A stretch of DNA of 64,000 nt from Sulfolobus tengchongensis (GTDB lineage Archaea; Thermoproteota; Thermoprotei_A; Sulfolobales; Sulfolobaceae), in the NCBI RefSeq assembly GCF_036967215.1, contig NZ_CP146016.1:462501-526500 (forward strand), in the 5' to 3' direction. This document shows positions 1 to 8,338 of the stretch, piece after piece. The notes under the pieces were generated by a model. It did no database searches and was not told the DNA's origin. It saw only the letters and a list, made by a program, of their open reading frames with translations. The translations under genes were made by a program, and so were the position numbers. Every line of letters starts with the position of its first letter. The first letter of the stretch is position 1.

Positions 1-984
1 GTTAGAGGCTTCATCAATATTACTATAAGAGAAACCATATTTTCCTTCTTTAGTTATATCAATCCATGATCCTGTGGCTCTGTAAACTACAGGTACAACA
101 CCAACTGACATAGCTTCTTCTACTCCGAGACTTATATTATCATTTCTCATGCAATGCAATATTATTTTTGCCTTATGGAACAATTTCCATTTCTCAGATT
201 CAGGAACATCTATTAAAAGTTCTACATTATCACCTGCTATATTCTTTAAATACTCGAAATATTTCCTGGAAGATTTAACGTAGTTTAGACCACCTATTAT
301 TTTGAATTTTATTTTATTATTAACTTGTCTAACTTTCTTTGCAATTTGTATAAATTCGTCCCAATGCTTAGGTTCTACGTATTTTCCGACTCCAACTACC
401 AAATTCTCTCTCTCTACGTTATCATATTTTTCAATGTTCATGACAGGTGGGTAAACTACTGAACAGTTGTACTTAAAAGTATTTTCCATTATCGACTTTA
501 TGTAGTATGAACTGCATATTAACCTATCAGAATTAGCTAGTTTCTCTAAGATACGCATATTGGCACTTAAGTAAAGTTTTCTCAAATTCTTATACTTAGA
601 ATATAGGAGATCTTTATAGAACATAACAGAAGGTGGATAAATCACGTACGTTAAGTCGAGACCTAAAGGTATTTCAGTATAATATAGGTTGACACTTAGA
701 TTAACATTTTTAAGTAATTTAGTTAGTTTAACTATAATATAGTCAATGAGTCCCGAAATTACTGGTCCCTTTACTAGTTTTATCTTGGTATCTATGATAT
801 CTAATGAGTAAGCTAGATCCGGTGACAGTTTGAAAATATCAGATAGTCCGTTTTTTTCTAGAAATATTCCATACTGTTTAGAAAAGCCGTATTCTTTAAG
901 TACTCTTGAAAATGCTACTGCAACCTTGGCCTCGCTACTGAATAAAATTGGAGGCATAATTACCAATGCTTTTAAATCTTCCAC
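1..984 (-). CDS. Glycosyltransferase, GT4-like, C-terminus beyond window edge
   Basis: Probably transfers a sugar from an activated donor to a lipid- or protein-linked glycan on the cytoplasmic face of the membrane. Read leftwards, the frame is open for 328 codons and runs off the window. I chose the GTG at 984 because an in-frame TAG lies at 1018-1020 and the next ATG (957) would cut off the first strand of the Rossmann fold (KALVIMPP). The second Rossmann domain begins near VVGVGKYVEPKHW, followed by FKIIGGL and then NISLGVEEAMSVGVVPV, the position of the GT4 E-x7-E region; the first Glu is not obvious. An AT-rich TATA-like stretch at 1008-1017 suits a leaderless start. It faces away from the other glycosyltransferases at 3.3-5.4 kb but belongs to the same surface-glycan neighbourhood. 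Family fairly sure; substrate unknown. Confidence 0.75.
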   Translation of the reverse strand, partial: MEDLKALVIMPPILFSSEAKVAVAFSRVLKEYGFSKQYGIFLEKNGLSDIFKLSPDLAYSLDIIDTKIKLVKGPVISGLIDYIIVKLTKLLKNVNLSVNLYYTEIPLGLDLTYVIYPPSVMFYKDLLYSKYKNLRKLYLSANMRILEKLANSDRLICSSYYIKSIMENTFKYNCSVVYPPVMNIEKYDNVERENLVVGVGKYVEPKHWDEFIQIAKKVRQVNNKIKFKIIGGLNYVKSSRKYFEYLKNIAGDNVELLIDVPESEKWKLFHKAKIILHCMRNDNISLGVEEAMSVGVVPVVYRATGSWIDITKEGKYGFSYSNIDEASN

Positions 985-1905
985 AACTATATCATACTTA
1001 TATTGGATAATAAATTTCTATTGGATCTGCGGGATCTCTGAGAAAACGTTAGTTGCTTCATAATTGCTCTTATATAGTTAAAAAACCAATAAAAATTTTT
1101 AATTCGTAATAAAGATTAAAGGGTGGTCTCTATTTTAGAGAGTATCCTACTTACACAAAATTGAATAAATAAATTGTGTATTTAATTTATATAATATCAT
1201 AGCAAAAGCATATTTATAGTTTCTCATTTCTTCATGTTATTACAGTTAAGAAGACTGAAAATATTTATACAAATCGAAAGAAAACATCTGAATTTTTCTA
1301 TACTCAACACTATTCTTGAAAAAACTAGAAAAATTATATAAAAAGAAAACAACTACACAACGACAGCCTCATTAGGCACCCGATCAAGAATAGAAACATA
1401 AATCAAGGAATTATAAACAATAGTAATCAAATAAACAAACACAAGACTCATCTCAAGACATGAGGAACCCAGGAACGCTTAAGAAAAACTCCCATGTCTC
1501 TGTTATATTCTCACAGTCTCCCTTAAGTATTACGCTTATTTTTGTCTTTTAGCTAAATTTGGTTAATTTCAAGTATTCTTATTGAATTGTGTATTTTTAA
1601 ATATGAGAGAAACTAGTTTTACTCAATTTCATGCAAGTGAGACACTCTCTTGAACTTGAAATAGAGTAGATTTTTAAGAAGAATAGCAGGAAATTTATAT
1701 TGCACTAAAGATATGTATTCGATACTCACTGATCATTAATTAAGATTAAATGGTTTCGTACAGTAAAAACGAGGGATACGAGAGATAACGAATTAAACTA
1801 TTAGGCAAATCTAGGCAAGCGGCCAGACAGTGATAAACGTTAATAAGTTGAAATAATTAGGTAAACTCAAATGTACTTATAAAGTTTGAAACATTTTACA
1901 GAAAT
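985..1905. other. Gene-free AT-rich stretch
   Basis: No convincing gene. It contains the promoter of the leftward glycosyltransferase and one copy of a 92-bp repeat (entered separately). On the minus strand around 1353-1470 a short open stretch encodes a hydrophobic tail, which may be decayed coding sequence, but no start or family is visible. Confidence 0.5.
1140..1232. repeat. Dispersed repeat D, copy 1
   Basis: About 93 bp, matching 15200-15291 in the same orientation. Shared blocks include CAAAATTGAATAAATAA, GTATTTAATTTATATAATAT and AAAAGCATATTTA. Neither copy lies inside a gene. No terminal inverted repeats or open frame are visible, so the nature is unknown: possibly an old non-autonomous element or a duplicated 3' flank. 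Confidence 0.7.
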
Positions 1906-2084
1906 GCGGGCAGAAAGCTTAGCCTTTTTAAGGCGGAGATGAATGCCCGCGTAATGTTTTTAAACAGTTTCTTCAGTAATAAGCATGTGCTAAGGGCTTC
2001 AGAGCGAGCTGTCCGCGAGGACAGTTCCATCGAGGAGGAGATCGTGACAGTCAAAATGAAGATCTCCTCCTCGGCTCTGGAGCC
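1906..2084. other. Cluster of strong hairpins at left part of IS605-type scar
   Basis: Four stem-loops stand out from the AT-rich surroundings. They are GCGGGCA (1906-1912) with TGCCCGC (1944-1950), enclosing a nested GCCTT-TTT-AAGGC; CTGTCC-GCGA-GGACAG at 2009-2024 with a GNRA-type loop; a 13-bp perfect stem, 2031-2043 with 2061-2073, around a 17-nt loop; and GGCTC-TG-GAGCC at 2073-2084. Such structures fit ends or guide-RNA parts of IS200/IS605 elements. The GNRA hairpin resembles the one at 20751-20770. An RNA product is inferred only. Confidence 0.45.
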
Positions 2085-2501
2085 CATAGCAGATCATTAT
2101 ATGAGATCTAAAAGGTTAGTTCTTCAGTGGTTATATGAACACAATTTCTCATGTGAAGGGGTTGAAGAAGAATTATAGGGAGAAACTATATTTGATGCAA
2201 TATAGACGTGTTCAACAATGGGTTGAGTGGGAGGCTAAGAAGCATGGATTGAACGTAATATACGTTAAACCAGCGTATAGTTCAACTACTTGCCCTAAGT
2301 GTGGAGAGAAAATGGTTGAATCTGGGTATAGGATGCTTAAGTGTGTAAAGTGTGGTTTTGAGGATCATCGTGATTATATAGCTGTGTGTAATTTGTATGG
2401 GCGGGGTTCTCTGAGCCTCGCGACTGCCCCCTATATGAGAGATGTAACTCCGAATCGATGAGGGGAACCCTCGCCATTTTGATGGCGGGGAGAAAGTCAG
2501 A
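1939..2501 (+). pseudogene. tnpB: IS200/IS605-family tnpB with RuvC core deleted
   Basis: Remnant of the RNA-guided nuclease/transposition accessory TnpB. The first part (frame 1939-2178) ends in a stretch typical of the TnpB N-terminus ([19 protein letters not shown]). The second part, in another frame (about 2150-2460), is the TnpB C-terminus: [12 protein letters not shown], a zinc ribbon CPKCG...[11 protein letters not shown], and CNLYGRG carrying what would be the third RuvC motif ([12 protein letters not shown]). The central ~250 residues with the first catalytic Asp are missing and the join is out of frame, so no nuclease can be made. The right end survives: a 9-bp stem (2469-2477 with 2482-2490) and a terminus ending GTCAG near 2501, as in the intact element at 21.2-22.9 kb. 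The insertion sits directly upstream of a broken methyltransferase gene. Confidence 0.75.
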
Positions 2502-3141
2502 AGTATATGGTTATGATCTAAGTAAAATTTTAAATTTAATAACCGAAAATTCAGTAATTTCCGAATTAAATAAAGATAAAAATTATTCTGAATTCCTATT
2601 TTTATTATCTGGCTGGATCAAAGAGAATAGTATTTGGTATAGTCCAAAATTTGATGTAAAAGTATTACACCCCTTTACGACTTTTATCGAAACTTTCATT
2701 TCCGAATCTTATGAGGCGGATGTTCATGGCAAAGAAGTTATTGATATTGGTGCTAACGTGGGTGATACCGCGTTATATTTTGCTATAAATGGTGCTAAAA
2801 GAGTTTACTCATTTGAACCACTACTCCCAGCGTACAAAGAAGCTTTAGGAGATATTAATTTGAACAATTTGGAAAAATAAAATTCTCTTATTTAATGCTG
2901 GAGTTGGTAGTAAAGATGGAATGATAAAAGTACCTTCAAATGTCGATAATGAATTTATCGCGGTTTATAATGTTAATAATCAAGGATTAGGATTCAGATG
3001 TAAGTTAAGACCATCATTTCCTTGGGAGTCAAAGAATAATGTTGAACTTATATGCTGTGAGAAGAAATAAAAGCTAGAATAATAGCTGAAGGCAAATTAA
3101 AGTGTAAATTTCAAACACATTATAAAGATTTTCGTAAGTAA
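2502..3141 (+). pseudogene. FkbM-type SAM methyltransferase, broken
   Basis: FkbM-family enzymes O-methylate sugars, and this one sits in a glycosyltransferase cluster. The open frame to 2880 holds the SAM-binding motif VIDIGANVGDTALYFA followed by VYSFEPLLPAY, clear FkbM features. The natural N-terminus is lost: the frame runs back directly into the IS605 right end. After NLEK the frame stops at an A-rich run (2872-2884). The homologous reading continues in another frame (NKILLFNAGVGSKDGMIKV) to a stop at 3068-3070, and again in a third frame (ARIIAEGKLKCKF) to 3141. At least two frameshifts plus the IS insertion make it non-functional. Confidence 0.8.
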
Positions 3142-3282
3142 TGTACCAAATATTATACTACAGTTGTGCGATTATTATTTCAATACACAATTATGACATG
3201 AAAAACGAGCCATGAACGGTCTTTATTCCAAATCCATAACTATAATAAAAGCTTTTATTTATAGTCCATAATGTAATTTAGA

Positions 3283-4347
3283 ATGCTTGTATTCGATCTA
3301 GCAATATTGTTAATTATTATACATTTTGCTATACCTGCATTATATTATTTATATATAAAAAATAAAAAATTAGATATAAAGCCCGAAAATAAGGAAGTAA
3401 TTGATGTAAGCATTATTATTCCAACGTATAATGAGAGTGATAAGATAAAAGAGAAGATAATTAATTTACTTCAGTCCTATCCAATAAACCATATGGAAGT
3501 TATACTAGTTGATTCTAGTGATGATAATACAGCGGAAATAGTTAAATCTTTCAATATTCCTAGGCTCACTATTATTAAAGAAAAAGAAAGAAAGGGTAAG
3601 ATTTTTGCCATAAAAGAGGGAATAAAGAAAGCTACTAGTAATATCGTAGTTATAACTGATGCCGATGCCCTATGGAAGGATCCTTTAATTAACGTTGTGT
3701 CTATGTTCAGCTCACGGGTTGTAGGAGCTGTCAGTTGTATAAAAAAGGCTAATAATGATCTAGAGAATTCATATAGAAATTTCTATAATACAATTAGACT
3801 AGGTGAGTCAGCTCTATATTCTACTCCAATATTCCATGGAGAATTAACTGCGTTTAGAAAAGATATTATTAAACCAGACGAATTACCTAATGTTGGTGCC
3901 GATGATAGTATGATTGCTACACTAACGACATTGAAAGGATATAGAGCAATATGTATTGATAATATGAGAGCGATAGAACTCGCACCTAAAGGCATAGATT
4001 ATATTACATGGAAAATGAGAAGAGGATCTCATTTAATAAGGCACTTTTCAAGATTTTTACCGAAAGTATTAAAATCTAGAAATAGAAAATTTAAGCTAGT
4101 ATTTTTGCAAGAGTTTTACTTGCACTTGATAAACCCGTGGATTTTAATTATAGGTTTAATATTAATGGCTATTAGTAATATTTTTATCTTTTCCATATTA
4201 ATTTTCATTTCCATACTATTATCTCTATTAAATTCTAACGTCAGAGAAATATTAAGAGCATGGATTCCAAATCAGCTGTTTCTGATTTTATCACAAATAT
4301 TCTCGTTAAGAGGTGAAGTTTTAGCTTGGAGAAAAGAAAGAAAATAG
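3283..4347 (+). CDS. Membrane glycosyltransferase, GT2 family
   Basis: Cytoplasmic-face sugar transferase with a GT-A fold, anchored in the membrane. A first hydrophobic helix occupies residues ~3-22. The GT2 domain follows: VSIIIPTYNESDKI (~44-57), VDSSDDNTAEIV, then VVITDADALW (~122-131), where the DAD triad binds the metal and nucleotide sugar. A later acceptor-side region GADDSMIATL (~205) matches the ED-type motif in modified form. Two hydrophobic helices lie at ~285-325. At 354 residues the length is normal for archaeal GT2 proteins of N-glycan or polysaccharide synthesis. It overlaps the next gene by 22 bp, so the two are very likely co-translated. Sugar and acceptor cannot be told from sequence. 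Confidence 0.85.
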   Translation: MLVFDLAILLIIIHFAIPALYYLYIKNKKLDIKPENKEVIDVSIIIPTYNESDKIKEKIINLLQSYPINHMEVILVDSSDDNTAEIVKSFNIPRLTIIKEKERKGKIFAIKEGIKKATSNIVVITDADALWKDPLINVVSMFSSRVVGAVSCIKKANNDLENSYRNFYNTIRLGESALYSTPIFHGELTAFRKDIIKPDELPNVGADDSMIATLTTLKGYRAICIDNMRAIELAPKGIDYITWKMRRGSHLIRHFSRFLPKVLKSRNRKFKLVFLQEFYLHLINPWILIIGLILMAISNIFIFSILIFISILLSLLNSNVREILRAWIPNQLFLILSQIFSLRGEVLAWRKERK

Positions 4348-5411
4348 TGCATGTCACTCATACATTTTATCCAGTAGTTGGGGGTATAGAAAAGTCGATA
4401 TATGAGATAGCTATAAGACAACAAGCTAAATATGATGTTACAGTACTAACATCATCTAAAGTTCCCGATGATAACTATAAGATGAAAGTGGAAAAATTAA
4501 GAAGTATAAGGTTATTCAATATGCCAGATTTAACAATACCACTAGAATCTAGTAAAGTATTAAAGGAAGCAGATATAGTTCATTACCATTCACAGAACTC
4601 TCTTTTTTCAATTAAACTTATGATGAAAGGAGAAAATGTAATTTTTACATTGATGGCGATAGATTCCCTCTATAATCACCCTAATTTTGTGATAAGGTTA
4701 TTTTCACCATTATATTCTAAAATTACCATGAATAAGGTTCTTAGTAATTCTAAGAAACTATTGGTGAAAAATACGAGAGACCTAAGAATTTTAAAAGAAA
4801 AGTATAATAGAGACGCATTTTTGGTTCCAGAAGGTGTAGATGACATTTTCTTTACATATCCGAAATCCAATCGTTTTATCGAACGAATTGGAGATGAATA
4901 TATCCTTTACATAGGAAGATTGCATAAACTAAAAGGCGTAGAAGTTTTATTGCGGGCTGCAAAGATGCTTAACTCGAAAATAGTTTTTATAGGACCCGGT
5001 GATATCAATATATATAGAAAAATGGCTGAGAAATTAGATGTGGATAAGAAGTGCGTGTTTCTGGGTTATGTTGACGACAAAACTAAAATAGAGGCTATTG
5101 ACTCCGCTTCATTTATAGTTATTCCAAGTATTTCAGAATACGTTGAAGCGTTTTCTATTACACTAAGTGAGGCATGGAGTAGAGAAAAAGCAGTAATAGC
5201 TACTGAAGTAGGCAGTTTAAGATATAGAATAATAAATGGGGTTAATGGAATTTTGGTACCTCCTAATGATCCCATCTCCTTAGCTCAAGCAGCTAATAAC
5301 CTTTTGAATGATAGACGATTAGCGGAAAAAATGGGAAAAGAAGGCAGAAAGGAAGTTGTAACATGGGATTATGTGGTAGAACTATTAGATAAAATCTACT
5401 GGGGCGCCTAA
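4326..5411 (+). CDS. Glycosyltransferase, GT4 family
   Basis: Predicted retaining GT-B sugar transferase. The N-terminal Rossmann domain starts VHVTHTFYPVVGGIEKSIYE, with the glycine-rich acceptor loop. The second domain opens with EYILYIGRLHKLKGVEVLL (~195-213), a strong GT4 signature, then FIGPGDINIY. The donor-binding region is SEYVEAFSITLSEAWS (~271-286), an E-x7-E pattern, then AVIATEVGSLRYRI and NGILVPPNDP. Length (361) is typical. It starts inside the end of the GT2 gene and ends two bases before the next gene, so all three form one operon. No signal peptide or membrane span: peripheral cytoplasmic enzyme. Confidence 0.9.
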   Translation: MEKRKKIVHVTHTFYPVVGGIEKSIYEIAIRQQAKYDVTVLTSSKVPDDNYKMKVEKLRSIRLFNMPDLTIPLESSKVLKEADIVHYHSQNSLFSIKLMMKGENVIFTLMAIDSLYNHPNFVIRLFSPLYSKITMNKVLSNSKKLLVKNTRDLRILKEKYNRDAFLVPEGVDDIFFTYPKSNRFIERIGDEYILYIGRLHKLKGVEVLLRAAKMLNSKIVFIGPGDINIYRKMAEKLDVDKKCVFLGYVDDKTKIEAIDSASFIVIPSISEYVEAFSITLSEAWSREKAVIATEVGSLRYRIINGVNGILVPPNDPISLAQAANNLLNDRRLAEKMGKEGRKEVVTWDYVVELLDKIYWGA

Positions 5412-5413
5412 AG

Positions 5414-6094
5414 ATGAATTATCTCTGGTTTTATATAATTATTTTAGGTGTAAGTTTATTAATATTAAATATTTTCATTATTTATTATCCGCCGTTTACG
5501 ATATTTTCGTTAGGAATAATTTCTGTAGGACTTGCTTCATACGGAGTAAATTTAGTTGATAAGAAAAACGATAAAATCAATTTGATAGTGGATAACTTAT
5601 ATAGAAATTTAGAACTTATTTTCAGTTATTATGGTAAAGATGGTTATTATAGAGTATTTGTTCCTTCATCGCTAGGTTATAATGGGATGCTCTTGTTAGA
5701 TACTTTTCCCGTTAAAATAGAAAAGGTCAATAATGAATTAATAAATCATTTTAATGATGCTATAGGTATTTTTTTAGAGACCCCTGGATCTTTAATTATA
5801 GAAGAAATGAGAAAAATGGGAATAAATTTTTCAGAAACATTGGAGTTTTTGCTAAAAAAGGCACTAATAGATTTATATGACTTCGCTAACGATTTAGAGG
5901 TAAACTTCATTGATGATAAATTAATTCAAGTAAAAATATATGGTCCAAATCCGAATAAGCAATATGGAATACTAGGTTACGTTCAATCATTGATTGTCGC
6001 ATCTATAATAGCTGAAAATTTATCGAAAATAGTATATATCGAATCGCAGACCGCATCTTCCAATGTCTTAGACTTAAAAATACATGTTATATAA
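5414..6094 (+). CDS. Uncharacterised membrane protein of the glycosylation operon
   Basis: Not a family I can name. Two closely spaced hydrophobic helices occupy residues ~3-22 and ~28-48, followed by a charged segment and a ~170-residue soluble domain without Cys, rich in Ile, Asn and Lys. The soluble part contains FVPSSLGYNGMLLL and a last section (YGILGYVQSLIVASIIAENL) that may pack against the membrane. It follows the GT4 gene after only two bases, so it is the third gene of that operon and may help organise glycan synthesis at the membrane. The downstream kilobase is empty, so the operon probably ends here. Confidence 0.7.
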   Translation: MNYLWFYIIILGVSLLILNIFIIYYPPFTIFSLGIISVGLASYGVNLVDKKNDKINLIVDNLYRNLELIFSYYGKDGYYRVFVPSSLGYNGMLLLDTFPVKIEKVNNELINHFNDAIGIFLETPGSLIIEEMRKMGINFSETLEFLLKKALIDLYDFANDLEVNFIDDKLIQVKIYGPNPNKQYGILGYVQSLIVASIIAENLSKIVYIESQTASSNVLDLKIHVI

Positions 6095-7154
6095 CCTCAT
6101 ACATTAAAATCACTAATTATTTTTTAGATTAAAAAGGAGTGATGGAAGTTATGTACTGTTAACTATATTACCAGTCAAGTAGGCTATTCTGTTTTTCTAT
6201 TTTAATTGATCTCACTAATATTATGTAGATAATCTCTACTAAAGGGCTAATTTAGGGGTAATTCACAGTTTCTTTGTGAATTGTAATAATCGAATAACAG
6301 AAAAATAATGAAGCAATCTATCATTTTCGAGTAATACAATCAAAGGTGCGAACACAAGGTATTGCTATTGTTTATAACTCTTGAACACGAGAGAGCGTCC
6401 GGAGTGAGAAAAATTCAGTGAATAATTATTTTGAGATCTACCTCATTAATGAATAATACTTAAGTTGATGAAAACGGACATTTAAGTTAGTCAACTTAGC
6501 CTTGGATTAAGGTAATAACTTGGGACATAGAGTTAATTTTATACCCTATATATAAAAAGCAAGCCAAATTTTATTCAATCTGGACACTCTCACGTATATT
6601 ATCTACTATGAAAGAGGATTTAATAATTTTTATTTATAAACCGGGGTTAATAATAAATTTTCTTATTTAGATATTAATTATTCATATAATATTAATAGTA
6701 ACGGAATCTTGTCTCTTAATTTTGAATAGTACATATATAGAACTAGCCTAAGTTTAAGATCTTCTTAGATTTAGATATAAAGTATTTAAAAGAATCCGAA
6801 TTAGATTGTAAAGTTTCTATATATATTAGTAAGTGCATTAATAACTAAATGATACATGATTATAACTAAAATGATAATTAGATGTCACAGCTTTTATTTG
6901 TCATAACTAAAATTTTAGGAATATAATAATAATTCACAGATTATTTTGCTGTAATATAGATAAAACAATATTTAATCATAATATAGAATGAAATTTTTGT
7001 TTATTATGGAACTAATATGCTATTTATACCTCACATCCTGTCGTAAAATTAATATATGATATTGTATTATTTACTTAGCTATAAACTGTTCCAATTACTA
7101 TATTTTAATCGATCGTTAATATTATACGACATCCTATAAGTTAATATAGAAAAA
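6095..7154. other. 1-kb gene-free AT-rich region
   Basis: Every frame is broken by many stops, and I see no RNA gene or family A-C repeat. It separates the glycosyltransferase operon from the surface-protein operon. Confidence 0.5.
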
Positions 7155-7172
7155 TTTAAAAGTATATACTTT
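7155..7172 (+). promoter_or_regulatory. TATA box and 14-bp palindrome before the LamG operon
   Basis: TTTAAAA at 7155-7161 lies ~27 nt upstream of the GTG start, as expected for a leaderless archaeal gene. Overlapping it is the perfect palindrome AAAGTATATACTTT (7159-7172), placed where a bound protein would block TBP or RNA polymerase. A regulator is inferred, none is known. Confidence 0.5.
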
Positions 7173-7183
7173 AAAGTGCTATT

Positions 7184-8338
7184 GTGGGTGTAAAAAACGT
7201 TTCAAATAAGCTAGATCGGAGACAATTCTTGACTTTAACGTCCTCAGCAATGCTAGCTGCAGCTCCCCTTATTTTAGATATTAGAGAAAAAAAGGCTAAT
7301 ATTGCCCAGGCATCTTCATCTTTAACCTCTACATATCCATATATTACAATAGTCGAAGGAAATCCTAACACTGGCTATAGTGTGATAACTAGTTCTGGAG
7401 AAATATTTAACGGAAGCTGTAGTAGTGGTTCAGGTACATGTGGAATATATGAGGCTATACAATATTTACAGAAAAATTATAATGGTGGCTTAATAGTCCT
7501 ACTTGGTCAATTTTATCCAATTAAATCCCCATTAACATCTACTCCTAACAATATACAGATTAGCGGAGGTGCACAAATATATGTAAACCCTGGTAGTGCC
7601 CCAATGATTATCGCATTGGCACCTATTATGGAATATGGTATTCAACTTCTATGGTATTCTAATATTGGAATAATAAATTCCATTTTATCTAAGAGGCGCT
7701 CATTCTCACAATCTCCCTATGTGTTATTCTACGAACCTCCAGCATATCAATCTTTAATGTTTGCTAACGGTCCTCAAGCGTTTGGGACACCATCTCAGTT
7801 CACAGTCTCAGCCTGGGTTTATGGACTTCCTGGTGGATATGATGGTTACATATTAGCTTATGGTTCGTTAGAGGCCGGGCAAGGATGGGCTATAATGGGT
7901 AATAGCGGTATGCTAATGTTTACTGGTTCTAGTGGCAGTATAAGGGCTCCATTTCCTTCGACGGTTCCATTCCATGTAGTTGTAACATACGATAATGGCA
8001 CTGCAATAATGTATGTTAATGGTAACCAAGTAGCGAGTGGTACAGTAACTATTAATTATCCTAATGTAGCATATCTATGGGTGAATAATTGTCCCATTCA
8101 GAGTCAACAAGGTGGAATGAATAGGCCAAGCTGGTATTCCTACTTAGAAAACATACAAATATACAATGCTGTCTTATCTTCATCACAGATTGCAACATTA
8201 GCGTCATCTCCTACTCAAGATGTAGTAGGTTCACCAATTTTCTGGGGATTGTATAGATATGTAATGTACTTTGGTGACTTAATAACTGGCCTTGGTTTCC
8301 AAAGAATGGGTGCAATATTTGAGGGTGGGGTAATTTAA
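7184..8338 (+). CDS. Tat-exported LamG/concanavalin-like surface protein
   Basis: Predicted extracellular protein, 384 residues from a GTG placed about 27 nt after the TATA box. The N-terminus carries a twin-arginine motif, LDRRQFLTLTSSAMLAAAP, so it should be exported folded by the Tat pathway. The mature part begins with a Ser/Thr/Gly-rich region that includes two Cys (GSCSSGSGTCG). Residues ~185-330 look like a concanavalin A-like/LamG jelly-roll: FTVSAWVYGLPGGYDGYIL, GWAIMGNSGMLMF, HVVVTYDNGTAIMYVNG, LENIQIYNAVLSSSQI. Those strands are the hallmarks of LamG/laminin_G_3 sugar-binding domains. A hydrophobic stretch near the C-terminus (IFWGLYRYVMYFGDLITGL) may contact membrane or a partner. 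The next gene starts one base after its stop codon. Confidence 0.75.
   Translation: MGVKNVSNKLDRRQFLTLTSSAMLAAAPLILDIREKKANIAQASSSLTSTYPYITIVEGNPNTGYSVITSSGEIFNGSCSSGSGTCGIYEAIQYLQKNYNGGLIVLLGQFYPIKSPLTSTPNNIQISGGAQIYVNPGSAPMIIALAPIMEYGIQLLWYSNIGIINSILSKRRSFSQSPYVLFYEPPAYQSLMFANGPQAFGTPSQFTVSAWVYGLPGGYDGYILAYGSLEAGQGWAIMGNSGMLMFTGSSGSIRAPFPSTVPFHVVVTYDNGTAIMYVNGNQVASGTVTINYPNVAYLWVNNCPIQSQQGGMNRPSWYSYLENIQIYNAVLSSSQIATLASSPTQDVVGSPIFWGLYRYVMYFGDLITGLGFQRMGAIFEGGVI

Noticed and set aside
1353-1475. Hydrophobic open stretch on the minus strand
   Set aside because: Short, no start codon with context, no recognised family; may be a gene relic but cannot be supported.
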